From NCBI RefSeq assembly GCF_022012305.1, contig NZ_JAKLTM010000002.1, positions 496,001 through 560,000 on the forward strand: DNA of 64,000 nt, read 5' to 3'. The notes under the pieces are model-generated. The model searched no databases, was not told the origin of the DNA, and saw only the letters and a list, made by a program, of their open reading frames with translations. Shown piece after piece: positions 19,635-28,967 of this stretch. Position 1 is the first letter of the stretch. Each line of letters begins with the position of its first letter. This stretch comes from Ramlibacter paludis (GTDB lineage Bacteria; Pseudomonadota; Gammaproteobacteria; Burkholderiales; Burkholderiaceae_C). A program made the position numbers and the translations under genes.

Positions 19635-20804
19635 CTAGGAAAGCCGCCGGACCCGCCAGGAGCACGCCGTGGCAATCGCCCCCAGTACCGCCGCCACCGC
19701 GAACATCACCTGGAAGCCCCAGCGCGTCGCCACCGCCCCGCCCGCCAGCACCCCCAGCACCCCGCCGAAGCCATACCCGGTGACGGTGAACAGCGCCTGC
19801 CCGCGGCCGCGCAGCCGCCCCGGGAAATGCTTGCTGACCATGGCGATGCAGCAGGTGTGGTGCGTCGCGAAGCTCAGCGCATGCAGCAGCTGCGCGGCAA
19901 ACAGCACCACGAGCCAGTGGCCCAGGCCCGCGGTCATGGCCATGCGCAGCACCGTCGCCGCGCCGCAGATCACCAGCCAGTGCTCGATGGCGAAGCGGCC
20001 GATCAGCCGGCCCTGCGCGTAGAACCAGGCGATCTCCACCACCACCGACACCGCCCACAGCATGCCGATGGTGGCCTTGCTGTAGCCCAGGCCGTCGAGG
20101 TACAGCGAGTAGAAGCCGTAGATGGCGAAGTGCGCCATGACGTGGAAGAACAGCGAGGCGAAGAACCAGCGGACCACCGGCCTCTGCAGCGCCGACCCAA
20201 TCGGTTCCTGCAGCGCGTGGTCCGCATGGTGCGGCGCCTCCTTCAGGTCCGGCAGGCGCAGCGTGCAGGCCAGCACGCCGGCCAGCGTCACCGCCGCCCA
20301 CGCGGGGAAGCTGCCCATGCCCCAGCGCTCGAAGCAGGCCCCGGCGGCGAACACCGTCACCATGAAGCCCGCCGAGCCCCACAGCCGCACCTTGCCGTAG
20401 CGGCCCCAGTCGCCCGCCACCAGCTGCGCCATCGCCGCCTCCGTGAGCGACATCATCGAGCTGGTGTGCGTGAACAGCAGCAGCAGCACCGCGCCAATCC
20501 ACCAGCCGCCGCCTTCGACGAACAGTCCCGCCGACGCCACCAGCGCCACCGCGGCGCTGATGCGCAGCAGCTTCACGCGCTCGCCGGTGTGGTCGCTCAG
20601 GGCGCCCCAGGCATACGGCGCGAACACGCGGGTGAAGGACTGCACCGAGACCAGGATCGAGATCACGGCGATCTCCAGCCCCTGCGCCTTCAGCCAGAGC
20701 GGCAGGTAGGGATTGAAGAAGCCGATGTGCGCGAAATAGGTCGCCGACAGCGCGGCGAAAGGCACCAGCTGCCGGTAGCCCTGCGCCGGAAGCGCCGGCG
20801 TCAT
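19635..20804 (-). CDS. MFS transporter, HcaT/LacY-type
   Basis: 389 residues with twelve hydrophobic helices. Near the N-terminus LSATYFAHIGFFNPYLPLWL and then FAPYAWGALSDHTGERVK, the MFS motif after helix 2, resemble the 3-phenylpropionate / nucleoside-proton symporter group. The exported or imported substrate is not known. Its ATG lies one base after the stop codon of aroC, so the two are probably co-transcribed. Confidence 0.9.
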   Translation of the reverse strand: MTPALPAQGYRQLVPFAALSATYFAHIGFFNPYLPLWLKAQGLEIAVISILVSVQSFTRVFAPYAWGALSDHTGERVKLLRISAAVALVASAGLFVEGGGWWIGAVLLLLFTHTSSMMSLTEAAMAQLVAGDWGRYGKVRLWGSAGFMVTVFAAGACFERWGMGSFPAWAAVTLAGVLACTLRLPDLKEAPHHADHALQEPIGSALQRPVVRWFFASLFFHVMAHFAIYGFYSLYLDGLGYSKATIGMLWAVSVVVEIAWFYAQGRLIGRFAIEHWLVICGAATVLRMAMTAGLGHWLVVLFAAQLLHALSFATHHTCCIAMVSKHFPGRLRGRGQALFTVTGYGFGGVLGVLAGGAVATRWGFQVMFAVAAVLGAIATACSWRVRRLS

Positions 20805-20805
20805 G

Positions 20806-21903
20806 TCACAGGAAAGAGGACTCGATCGGGGTCAGCGGCAGCAGCACGTCGCCGCACTGCGCGCGGTGCTGCAGCACGAGGTCCATCACCACCAGCGCCA
20901 GCATCGCCTCGGCGATCGGGGTCGCGCGGATGCCGACGCAAGGGTCGTGGCGGCCCTTGGTCACCACCTGGGTCGGCTGGCCCGAAAGATCGATGGTGTC
21001 GCGCGGGGTCAGGATGGAACTCGTCGGCTTGATGGCGATGGAGACTTCCAGGTCCTGCCCGGTGCTGATGCCCCCGAGCACGCCGCCGGCGTTGTTGCTG
21101 GCAAAGCCTTGCGGCGTGAGCGAATCACCATGCACGGAGCCGCGCTGGGCCACGCTGGCGAAGCCGGCGCCGATCTCCACGCCCTTGACTGCATTGATGC
21201 CCATCATCGCGTAGGCGACCTGGGCATCGAGCTTGTCGAACAGGGGCTGGCCCAGGCCGACCGGCATGCCTTGCGCCGTGACGCGCAGGCGGGCGCCGCA
21301 GGAGTCGCCGGACTTGCGCAGGCTGTCCATGTACGCCTCGAGCGCCGACACGTCGGCGACCGGGGCGAAGAAGGGATTGTTCGGGACGTGGTCCCAGCTC
21401 TCGAAGGGAATGGCCTGCTCGCCGATCTGCGTCATGCAGCCGCGGAAGCTCGTGCCGTACTGCCGGTGCAGCCACTTCTTGGCCACCGCCGCCGCCGCCA
21501 CCATGGGCGCCGTCAGCCGCGCCGAGGCCCGGCCGCCGCCGCGCGGGTCGCGCAGGCCGTACTTCTGCAGGTAGGTGTAGTCGGCGTGGCCGGGACGGAA
21601 TTTCTGCCCGATCTCGCTGTAGTCCTTGCTGCGCTGGTCGGTGTTGCGGATCAGGAGCGCGATCGGCGTGCCGGTGGTCTTGCCCTCGTAGACGCCGGAG
21701 AGGATCTCCACCTTGTCCTCTTCCTGGCGCTGGGTGACGTGCCGGCTGGTTCCCGGGCGGCGCCGGTCCAGGTCGGGCTGGATGTCCTCCGCCGACAGTT
21801 CCATGCCGGGCGGGCAGCCGTCGATGACGCAGCCGATGGCAGGCCCGTGCGATTCGCCGAAGTTGGTGACCGCGAATAGCTTGCCGAAGGTGTTGCCGCT
21901 CAT
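20806..21903 (-). CDS. aroC: Chorismate synthase
   Basis: 365 residues. The N-terminus [19 protein letters not shown] and the later [14 protein letters not shown] and [10 protein letters not shown] blocks are diagnostic. It converts 5-enolpyruvylshikimate 3-phosphate to chorismate with reduced FMN, the last step of the shikimate pathway. The gene is complete and heads an aroC-MFS pair. Confidence 0.98.
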   Translation of the reverse strand: MSGNTFGKLFAVTNFGESHGPAIGCVIDGCPPGMELSAEDIQPDLDRRRPGTSRHVTQRQEEDKVEILSGVYEGKTTGTPIALLIRNTDQRSKDYSEIGQKFRPGHADYTYLQKYGLRDPRGGGRASARLTAPMVAAAAVAKKWLHRQYGTSFRGCMTQIGEQAIPFESWDHVPNNPFFAPVADVSALEAYMDSLRKSGDSCGARLRVTAQGMPVGLGQPLFDKLDAQVAYAMMGINAVKGVEIGAGFASVAQRGSVHGDSLTPQGFASNNAGGVLGGISTGQDLEVSIAIKPTSSILTPRDTIDLSGQPTQVVTKGRHDPCVGIRATPIAEAMLALVVMDLVLQHRAQCGDVLLPLTPIESSFL

Positions 21904-21931
21904 GGGAGGCGATTATCCCAGAGCGCCACCC

Positions 21932-21959
21932 GTCATTCCCGCGCAGGCGGGAATCCAGG
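21932..21959. repeat. GTCATTCCCGCG repeat, half copy
   Basis: GTCATTCCCGCGCAGGCGGGAATCC forms one hairpin and matches the left half of the repeat at 14875. It lies between the CBS-domain gene and aroC on the minus strand. Confidence 0.65.
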
Positions 21960-21961
21960 CC

Positions 21962-22426
21962 TCAGAGCTGCGCCGAAGGCTGCTGGTCTTCCGCCGCCGG
22001 CCAGTCGCGGATGTAGGCCTTGAGCATGCGGTTCTCGAAGTTCTGGCTGTCCACGACCGCCTTGGCGACGTCGTAGAAGGAGATGACCCCCATCAGCATC
22101 CGCTTGTCCATCACCGGCATGTAGCGCGCGTGCCGCTCCAGCATCATGCGGCGCACTTCGTCGAGCTCGGTTTCCATGGTGCAGGTCAGCGGATGGTCGT
22201 CCATCGCCGTGCGCACCGAGATCGTCCCCACCACGTGCTTGTTGGCGACGATGCACTGGATCACTTCGCGGAAGGTCAGCATGCCGACCAGCTCGCCATG
22301 CTCCATGACGACCAGCGAGCCGATGTCCTTTTCGGCCATGGCGGAGATCGCCTGGGCCAGCGGCTCATCGGGCGCCACGGTGTAAAGGGTGTTCCCCTTC
22401 ACGCGGAGGATGTCGCTGACTTTCAT
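21962..22426 (-). CDS. CBS-domain protein
   Basis: 154 residues made of a tandem pair of CBS domains: MKVSDILRVKGNTLYTVAPD at the start of the first and ISVRTAMDDHPLTCTMETEL at the start of the second, with ERHARYMPVMD. CBS pairs bind adenosyl nucleotides and often regulate partner proteins. The start was set at the MKVSDIL methionine, which has AAGGAGACC upstream. Confidence 0.9.
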   Translation of the reverse strand: MKVSDILRVKGNTLYTVAPDEPLAQAISAMAEKDIGSLVVMEHGELVGMLTFREVIQCIVANKHVVGTISVRTAMDDHPLTCTMETELDEVRRMMLERHARYMPVMDKRMLMGVISFYDVAKAVVDSQNFENRMLKAYIRDWPAAEDQQPSAQL

Positions 22427-22542
22427 GCTGGTCTCCTTGGCAGCCGCTTCCCTGCGCGGCCGGTTCGTAAAGAATATAGCCCACAATCCGCGGCAGTGCC
22501 ACCCGCACGCCCAGAGGAAACCCCAGAGGAGTACACAAGCCC

Positions 22543-23838
22543 ATGCCCGGTTATTCCGATCCCGGCTTCGACACGCTGGCCCTGCACGCCGGCGCCGCGC
22601 CCGACCCCGCCACCGGCGCGCGGGCCGTCCCCATCCACCTGAGCACCTCCTTCGTCTTCGAGTCCAGCGACCACGCCGCGGCGCTGTTCAACCTGGAGCG
22701 CTCGGGCCACGTCTACTCGCGCATCAGCAACCCGACCAACGCGGTGTTCGAACAGCGCGTGGCGGCGCTGGAAGGCGGCATAGGCGCGATCGCCACCGCC
22801 AGCGGCCAGGCGGCGCTGCACCTGGCCATCGCCACGCTGATGGGCGCCGGCTCGCACATCGTGGCGAGCACCGCACTCTATGGCGGCTCGCAGAACCTGC
22901 TGCACTACACGCTGCGCCGCTTCGGCATCGAGACGACCTTCGTGAAGCCCGGCGACATCGACGGCTGGCGCGCGGCCATCCGGCCGAACACCAAGCTGCT
23001 GTTCGGCGAGACCGTGGGCAACCCGGGCCTCGACGTGCTGGACATCCCCACCGTGAGCGCCCTCGCCCACGAAGCGGGCGTGCCCTTGCTGGTGGACTCC
23101 ACCTTTACCACCCCTTACCTGCAGAAGCCCTTCGACCTGGGCGCCGACCTGGTCTACCACTCGGCGACCAAGTTCCTCTCGGGACACGGAACGGTGATCG
23201 GCGGCGTGGTGGTCGACGGCGGCAGCTTCGACTGGGAGAAGTCGGGGCGCTTCGCCGAGCTGACCGCGCCCTACGACGGCTTCCACAACATGGTCTTCAG
23301 CGAGGAGTCGACGGTGGGCGCCTTCCTGCTGCGCGCGCGGCGCGAAGGCCTGCGCGACTTCGGCGCCAGCATGAGCCCGCACACGGCGTGGCTGATCCTG
23401 CAAGGCATCGAGACGCTGCCGCTGCGCATGGACCGCCACATGTCCAACACGCGCAAGGTGGTGGAGTTCCTGGCCGCGCACGCCTTCGTCGCGCAGGTGC
23501 GGCACCCGATGCTGGAGTCGCATCCGAGCCATGCGCTGGCCCAGAAGCTCCTGCCCAAAGGGGCAGGCTCGGTCTTCAGCTTCGACCTGAAGGGCAACCG
23601 CGAACAGGGCAAGAAGTTCATCGAGGCGCTCAAGCTCTTCAGCCACCTCGCCAACGTCGGCGATTGCCGCTCGCTGGTGATCCACCCCGCCAGCACCACG
23701 CACTTCCGCATGAGCGACGAGGCGCTGCAGGGCGCCGGCATCGGGCCGGGGACGATCCGCCTGTCGATCGGGCTGGAGGACCCGGACGACCTGATCGAAG
23801 ACCTCAAGCGCGCGCTGAAGGCGGCGGAGAAGGCCTGA
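22543..23838 (+). CDS. metY: O-acetylhomoserine sulfhydrylase (Cys/Met metabolism PLP enzyme)
   Basis: 431 residues. GFDTLALHAGAAPDPATGAR at the N-terminus, YSRISNPTNAVFEQRVAALE, and the PLP lysine K210 in YHSATKFLSGHGTVIGG are typical of O-acetylhomoserine (thiol)-lyases, which make homocysteine from O-acetylhomoserine and sulfide. Related gamma-family enzymes (cystathionine synthase, methionine lyase) are shorter, about 380-400 residues, which supports MetY. It lies 12 bases before a hydrolase gene. Confidence 0.92.
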   Translation: MPGYSDPGFDTLALHAGAAPDPATGARAVPIHLSTSFVFESSDHAAALFNLERSGHVYSRISNPTNAVFEQRVAALEGGIGAIATASGQAALHLAIATLMGAGSHIVASTALYGGSQNLLHYTLRRFGIETTFVKPGDIDGWRAAIRPNTKLLFGETVGNPGLDVLDIPTVSALAHEAGVPLLVDSTFTTPYLQKPFDLGADLVYHSATKFLSGHGTVIGGVVVDGGSFDWEKSGRFAELTAPYDGFHNMVFSEESTVGAFLLRARREGLRDFGASMSPHTAWLILQGIETLPLRMDRHMSNTRKVVEFLAAHAFVAQVRHPMLESHPSHALAQKLLPKGAGSVFSFDLKGNREQGKKFIEALKLFSHLANVGDCRSLVIHPASTTHFRMSDEALQGAGIGPGTIRLSIGLEDPDDLIEDLKRALKAAEKA

Positions 23839-23850
23839 CAAGGAACACCC

Positions 23851-24660
23851 ATGGAACTCCAAGTCAACGGCGCCCCCACCTTCGTCTACAGCGGCGGCAA
23901 GCCTTTCGATGCCGCCAAGCCCACCGTCGTCTTCATCCACGGCGTGCTCAACGACCACAGCGTCTGGATCCTGCAGACGCGCTACTTCGCCCACCACGGC
24001 TTCAACGTGCTCGCGCCGGACCTGCCGGGCCATGCGAAGAGCGGCGGCGAAGCGCCCAAGTCCGTGGAGGAAGGGGCGGACTTCGTGCTGGCGCTGCTGG
24101 ACGCGGCCGGCGTGCAGCAAGCCGCCCTGGTCGGCCATAGCTTCGGCTCGCTGATCGCGCTGGAAGCGGCAGCGCGCGCGCCGCAGCGCATCACGCGCAT
24201 CGCGCTCGTGGGCACCGCCTTCCCGATGAAGGTCACGCCGGCGCTCCTGGACAACGCGCAGAACAACCCCGAGAAGGCGATCGCGATGGTCAACACCTTC
24301 TCGCACTCGATGATGGCGCCGCCGCCCTCGGCGCTAGGGCCCGGCACCTGGCTGTATGGCGGCTCGCGCGCGCTGATGCGGCGCGTCCTGGCCAGCAACA
24401 CGAAGGTCAACGTGTTCCACCGCGGCTTCGTGGCCTGCGACAGCTATGCGAACGGCGAAGCCGCGATGGCGCAGGTGCAATGCCCCGTGCTGTTCCTGCT
24501 GGGACGCAGCGATGCGATGGCGCCGCCCAAGGCCGCGCAAGGCCTGCAGGCCAAAGCGCGCGACGGCCGCACGGTGCTGGTCGAAGCGGGCCACCAGATG
24601 ATGACCGAGGCGCCGGACGCCGTGCTGTTCGCGCTGAAGGACTTCCTGGCGGCGCGATGA
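23851..24660 (+). CDS. Alpha/beta hydrolase
   Basis: 269 residues. The nucleophile elbow is GHSFGS with S97; the oxyanion-hole segment FIHGVLNDHSVW comes earlier, a late Asp lies in LLGRSDAMAPP and the His in VLVEAGHQMM. It should hydrolyse an ester, lactone or similar bond; the substrate is unknown. Its stop overlaps the ATG of the P450 gene (ATGA), which suggests the two act together. Confidence 0.88.
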   Translation: MELQVNGAPTFVYSGGKPFDAAKPTVVFIHGVLNDHSVWILQTRYFAHHGFNVLAPDLPGHAKSGGEAPKSVEEGADFVLALLDAAGVQQAALVGHSFGSLIALEAAARAPQRITRIALVGTAFPMKVTPALLDNAQNNPEKAIAMVNTFSHSMMAPPPSALGPGTWLYGGSRALMRRVLASNTKVNVFHRGFVACDSYANGEAAMAQVQCPVLFLLGRSDAMAPPKAAQGLQAKARDGRTVLVEAGHQMMTEAPDAVLFALKDFLAAR

Positions 24661-25919
24661 GCAGCGTGGTCATCACGCCGGCGATGACGCCCGGGCGGGC
24701 CCGCGAGATCGCGGACACGCTCGACCTGCGGGCGCTGCCGCCGGACTTCTACGCCAACCCCTATCCGGTCTATGCGGCCCTGCGCGAGCGCGAGCCCGTC
24801 AAGCGCATGCCGGACGGCTCCTTCCTGCTCACGCGCTATGCCGACCTCGTGGCGGTGTACCGCGACGCGCAAGCCTTCAGCTCCGACAAGAAGGTGGAGT
24901 TCACGCCGAAGTACGGAGCCGGCTCGCCCCTGCTCGAGCACCACACCACCAGCCTGGTGTTCAACGACCCGCCGCTGCACACGCGCGTGCGCAAGCTGAT
25001 CATGGGCGCGCTCACGCGCCGTGCCATCGCCGGCATGGAAGCAGGCCTGGTGCAGCTGGTCGATCGGCTGCTGGATGGCATCGAGGCCAAGGGCGGCGGC
25101 GACCTGGTGGAGGACTTCGCCTCGGCGATCCCGGTGGAGATCATCGGCAACCTGCTGGGCGTTCCGCACGACGAGCGCGGGCCGCTGCGCGCCTGGTCGC
25201 TGGCGATCCTCGGCGCGCTGGAGCCCAGGCTCACGCCGCAGCAGGAGGAACTCGGCAACCGCAGCGTGCGCGAGTTCACGGACTACCTGCGCGGGCTGGT
25301 GGCGCAGCGGCGGCGGCAACCGGGCGACCCTGAGCACGACGTGCTGACGCGGCTGATCCAGGGCGAGGAGGCGGGCGAGCAGTTGTCCGAGTCCGAGCTG
25401 CTGCAGAACTGCATCTTCATCCTCAACGCCGGCCACGAGACCACGACCAACCTGATCGGCAACGCGCTCGTGGCGCTGCACGAGTGGCCGGCGCAGAAGG
25501 AAGCGCTGCTGCGTGGCGCGCTGGACGACGAGGCGCGGATGGCGACGGCGGTCGAGGAGTTCCTGCGCTTCGAGTCGTCGAACCAGCTGGGGAACCGGCG
25601 GGCGCTGCGGGCCTGCGAGGTCGGCGGAGTCGCATTGCCGGAGGGAGCGCTGGTCACGCTGTGCATTGGCGCGGCGAACCGCGACCCGGCGCAGTTCGCC
25701 CATCCGGATGTGCTCGATCTCGCGCGGCCGGAGAACCGGCACCTGGCTTTCGGGTTCGGGATCCACCAGTGCGCCGGGTTGAGCCTGGCGCGGCTGGAAG
25801 GACGGATCGCGATCGGGCGCTTCCTGGCGCGGTTTCGGGCTTATCGCCTCACCGAGTCGCCGACGCGCGGTGGGCGCGCGCGCTTTCGCGGCTTCCTACG
25901 CGCGCCCTTCGCGTTTTGA
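24657..25919 (+). CDS. Cytochrome P450
   Basis: 420 residues, a soluble bacterial-type P450. The I-helix oxygen-binding motif is NAGHETTTN; the K-helix ExxR lies in EEFLRFESSNQ and the heme-ligand loop is FGFGIHQCAG with C372. Residues NDPPLHTRVRKL before the heme contacts are typical of the CYP107/CYP102-unrelated soluble bacterial families. No ferredoxin gene is adjacent. It is coupled to the hydrolase upstream and its 3' end overlaps the convergent AMP-ligase gene by 24 bases. Confidence 0.95.
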   Translation: MSSVVITPAMTPGRAREIADTLDLRALPPDFYANPYPVYAALREREPVKRMPDGSFLLTRYADLVAVYRDAQAFSSDKKVEFTPKYGAGSPLLEHHTTSLVFNDPPLHTRVRKLIMGALTRRAIAGMEAGLVQLVDRLLDGIEAKGGGDLVEDFASAIPVEIIGNLLGVPHDERGPLRAWSLAILGALEPRLTPQQEELGNRSVREFTDYLRGLVAQRRRQPGDPEHDVLTRLIQGEEAGEQLSESELLQNCIFILNAGHETTTNLIGNALVALHEWPAQKEALLRGALDDEARMATAVEEFLRFESSNQLGNRRALRACEVGGVALPEGALVTLCIGAANRDPAQFAHPDVLDLARPENRHLAFGFGIHQCAGLSLARLEGRIAIGRFLARFRAYRLTESPTRGGRARFRGFLRAPFAF

Positions 25920-27350
25920 GGGCTCCCGCAGCAAGCGCAGCAAAGCCATCCGATCGACCTTCCCCGCCGCCAGCCTGGGCAGCGCCTCGACGAACACCAC
26001 CCGCATCTTCAGGCTGCCCCAGCCTTCGATCGCCGTGCGCAATTGCTGCACTGCCTCGTCGCGGCTCGCCCCCTGCGCACACACCACCGCCACGCCCAGC
26101 GAAACATCGCTGTCCTCCAGCTCCACCGCCTGCACCGCGCATTCCGCAATCGCCGGCTGCTTGCGCAAGTCCGCCTCCACGTCGGCCGCCGGATACTTCA
26201 GGCCGCCGATGTTCACCAGGTCGTCGTGCCGCCCCAGCAGGCGCAACTGGCGATAGCCGACCAGTACGCCATAGTCGCCGCTGACGAACCAGCCGTCACG
26301 GAAGGCGGCGGCGGTTTCTTCCGGACGCTGCAGGTAGCCCTCCGCGAGGGCGGCGGTCCGCACGGCAATGGCACCGGCCTGGCCCGCAGGCAGGTCCTCG
26401 CCTTGCGGCCCGAGGATGCGCACTTCGACGCCCGCGCAGAGGATGCCGGTGCCGCCGGCGTCGAGCTCCTCGCAGATGCCGCCCGCCTCGTTGCTGCCAT
26501 AGCGGTTCTTGATCGGCGCGCGGAACATGCGCTCGACCTGCTCACGCAGCGCCGGCGACACCGCGCCGCCGACCGTGGCCGCCCGCACCGGTTCCGGCGC
26601 AACGTAGCCCGGCGGCGCTTCGCGCAGCAGGGTCTCCAGCTGCAGCGGCAGGCCCCACACATGGGTGGGCCGCAACGCGGGCAAATCGGCCCCGCGGCCA
26701 CCCGCCAGCACCATGCCGCCGCGGCGCAGGCAGGCGCTGGAGCGCGTGAAAGCGGCATTCATCACCAGCGGCCCCAGCACCAGCAAGCGGGTCCCGGGCC
26801 GGTAGGTGTTCTTCTCGATGCCGGTGGCGACCCACTGTTCCTGCGCCTGGCGCGAGAGCACCATGAACTTGCTGCGGCCCGAGGAGCCGGAGGTGCGCGT
26901 GATGCGCTGCGGCTCGTGCAAGCCCAGCGGCTCCCAGGCCGGGCGTTCGCTGCCGAGGGGCTGCGCCAGCTCGCGCACGAGCGCGGCATCCAGCAGCTGG
27001 AAGCGCACGCCCACGGGCAGCACCTGCTCGCGCGCCGAGAAGACCCACTGCACCTGGCTGAAAAGGAATTCGGCGTCAGGGTCGCCTTCGGCCTGGAACG
27101 ACGCAGTCACCGCACCGATGCCCTCGGCGGCCAGCAGCACGACGAGCTGGATGCCGAAGCCCGGGCCGGAGACCGCGATCCGGTCGCCGCGCCGCACCCC
27201 CAGGCGCTGGAGCAGCAAGGCGCAGCGCACGAGCATGGCGTGGAGCTGGCCGCGGTCCAGGCCCTCGCCTTCCTCCGCGAAGGCCGGCGCACGGGGTTCG
27301 CGCAGCGCCAGTTCCTCGAACAGTTCGACGGTCGTCGGCGGCGTGCGCAT
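25896..27350 (-). CDS. AMP-dependent acyl-CoA synthetase/ligase
   Basis: 484 residues, short for the family (typically 500-550). The phosphate-binding loop TSGSSGRSK is near residue 155, the adenine-contact segment NRYGSNEAGG follows, then the GWFVSGDYGVL and hinge GRHDDLVNIGG motifs, and a C-terminal lysine in AAGKVDRMALL. It should activate a carboxylic acid as acyl-AMP and pass it to CoA or another acceptor. The substrate is unknown. It follows the YihY gene by four bases on the same strand. Confidence 0.88.
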   Translation of the reverse strand: MRTPPTTVELFEELALREPRAPAFAEEGEGLDRGQLHAMLVRCALLLQRLGVRRGDRIAVSGPGFGIQLVVLLAAEGIGAVTASFQAEGDPDAEFLFSQVQWVFSAREQVLPVGVRFQLLDAALVRELAQPLGSERPAWEPLGLHEPQRITRTSGSSGRSKFMVLSRQAQEQWVATGIEKNTYRPGTRLLVLGPLVMNAAFTRSSACLRRGGMVLAGGRGADLPALRPTHVWGLPLQLETLLREAPPGYVAPEPVRAATVGGAVSPALREQVERMFRAPIKNRYGSNEAGGICEELDAGGTGILCAGVEVRILGPQGEDLPAGQAGAIAVRTAALAEGYLQRPEETAAAFRDGWFVSGDYGVLVGYRQLRLLGRHDDLVNIGGLKYPAADVEADLRKQPAIAECAVQAVELEDSDVSLGVAVVCAQGASRDEAVQQLRTAIEGWGSLKMRVVFVEALPRLAAGKVDRMALLRLLREPSKREGRA

Positions 27351-27354
27351 GCGC

Positions 27355-28563
27355 CTATTCCAGCACGTCGCGCAGGTAGACGGAAGACAGGCGCCCGCTC
27401 TGCCACAGCTTCGCGGTCGACTCGGACGATGGCAGCAGCAACTGCCGCATCAGGGGCTCCAGCGCAGTCGATTGCACGTCGGCCAGCAACACGTAACGCG
27501 TGCGCTCATGGTCGTCGACCTCGTTGAGCCGCCCGATCCAGTCCAGTTGCACCAGCGTCTGCAGCACCGGCTCCAGCTGCAGCAGGTCCACTTCCAGCGC
27601 CGCCGCCAGTTCCATGGCGCTCAGCCCGCGCTGCGCCGCGGCCCGCACCTTGTGCAGCTGCTGCAGCACCTCCAGCGCCAGCTGGAACTGCCAGCCGTGG
27701 CCGCCGCCGCGCCTGCGCGCGCCCGCCAGCAGCGCCGGCAGGTAGGCGGCGATCACCGCACCCAGCAGCACCGTGACCCAGGCGATGTAGATCCACACCA
27801 GCAGGATAGGGACGGTAGCGAAGGCGCCGTAAACCATCGAATAGGTCGGCACCTGCTGGATGTACCAGGCCAGCACGCGCTTGGCGATCTCGATGCCCAG
27901 CGCCGCGAACACGCCGCCGGCGATCGCATGCGCGCGTTTCACCGGCGTGTTGGGCACGTAGCGGTACAAGGCGCTCATGGCCGCGGCCAGCAGCAGGAAT
28001 TCCACCAGCGTCAGCAGCGCCGCGAGTCCGCCCGACATGCCGCCGCCGACCCAGCCGCGCGAGGCCGTCACCACCCAGGAGGTGATGCTCAGGCTCACCC
28101 CCATCAGCAACGGCCCGAGCGTGATGGCGGCCCAGTAGATCAGCACGCGCTGCGCCAGCGGCCGTGGCCGGCGCACGCGCCAGATGCCGTTCAAGGTGCG
28201 GTCGATCGTGAGTACGAGGGCCAGCGCGCTCACCACCAGCGCGGCGAAGCCGACCGAGCCGAGGCGGCTGGCCTTGCCCGCGAACTGCGTGAGGTAACCC
28301 AGCACCTGCCGGGCGATGGTGTCCGGCACCAGGCTTTGGACCAGCCAGCCTTGCAGGTTGGACTGCAGCTTGCCGAACATCGGAAAGGCGGTGAAGAGCG
28401 CCAGCGCCACCGTGAAGAAAGGCACCAGCGCGATCGTGGTGGTGAAGGTCAGGCTGCTGGCGGACAGGCCCAGGCGGTCTTCGCGGAAACGCTCGCGCAG
28501 CGTCTGCGCCGTGGACAGCCACGGGAAGCGTGCGAGGTCGGCAAGCAGCTGGCGCAGATTCAT
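27355..28563 (-). CDS. YihY/virulence factor BrkB family inner-membrane protein
   Basis: 402 residues. The family block ASSLTFTTTIALVPFFTVALALF lies near the N-terminus, with about six hydrophobic helices in the first 290 residues, then a cytoplasmic C-terminal domain of about 110 residues typical of the longer betaproteobacterial members. Function in the family is unclear (once called RNase BN, now disfavoured). Divergent from the DUF2069 gene. Confidence 0.9.
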   Translation of the reverse strand: MNLRQLLADLARFPWLSTAQTLRERFREDRLGLSASSLTFTTTIALVPFFTVALALFTAFPMFGKLQSNLQGWLVQSLVPDTIARQVLGYLTQFAGKASRLGSVGFAALVVSALALVLTIDRTLNGIWRVRRPRPLAQRVLIYWAAITLGPLLMGVSLSITSWVVTASRGWVGGGMSGGLAALLTLVEFLLLAAAMSALYRYVPNTPVKRAHAIAGGVFAALGIEIAKRVLAWYIQQVPTYSMVYGAFATVPILLVWIYIAWVTVLLGAVIAAYLPALLAGARRRGGGHGWQFQLALEVLQQLHKVRAAAQRGLSAMELAAALEVDLLQLEPVLQTLVQLDWIGRLNEVDDHERTRYVLLADVQSTALEPLMRQLLLPSSESTAKLWQSGRLSSVYLRDVLE

Positions 28564-28586
28564 CGGCCGCTATGATGCCACTCGCC

Positions 28587-28967
28587 ATGCAGTCTCCCGA
28601 AAGTGTCGCGGTTCCGCCCGCCGTCGAAGCCACCCGCTGGGTGGCCGTGTCCAGCGTCATCGCGCTGATCGTGCTGGGACTGGTGTGGGAGCTGTGGGCG
28701 GCGCCGCTGCGTCCCGGCGGCAGCTGGGTGGCGCTGAAGGTCCTGCCGCTTTGCATTCCGGTCGCCGGCCTGCTGCGCCGTCGCATGTACACCTATCGCT
28801 GGGTCAGCCTGCTGGTGTGGCCCTATTTCATCGAGGGCGTGGTGCGCGCCACCAGCGAACGCGGGCCCGCCGTGCCGCTGGCCGCGCTGGAAACGCTGCT
28901 CACCCTGATCCTGTTTGCCGCCTGCGCCCTGCACGTGCGGCTGCGCCTGCGGAGCGTGAAGCCATGA
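28587..28967 (+). CDS. DUF2069 family membrane protein
   Basis: 126 residues with four hydrophobic segments. The order [41 protein letters not shown] and [15 protein letters not shown] matches DUF2069, a small inner-membrane family of unknown function. The ATG at 28587 is used; ATGs at 28572/28575 are alternatives. It overlaps the following dehydrogenase by four bases (ATGA). Confidence 0.82.
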   Translation: MQSPESVAVPPAVEATRWVAVSSVIALIVLGLVWELWAAPLRPGGSWVALKVLPLCIPVAGLLRRRMYTYRWVSLLVWPYFIEGVVRATSERGPAVPLAALETLLTLILFAACALHVRLRLRSVKP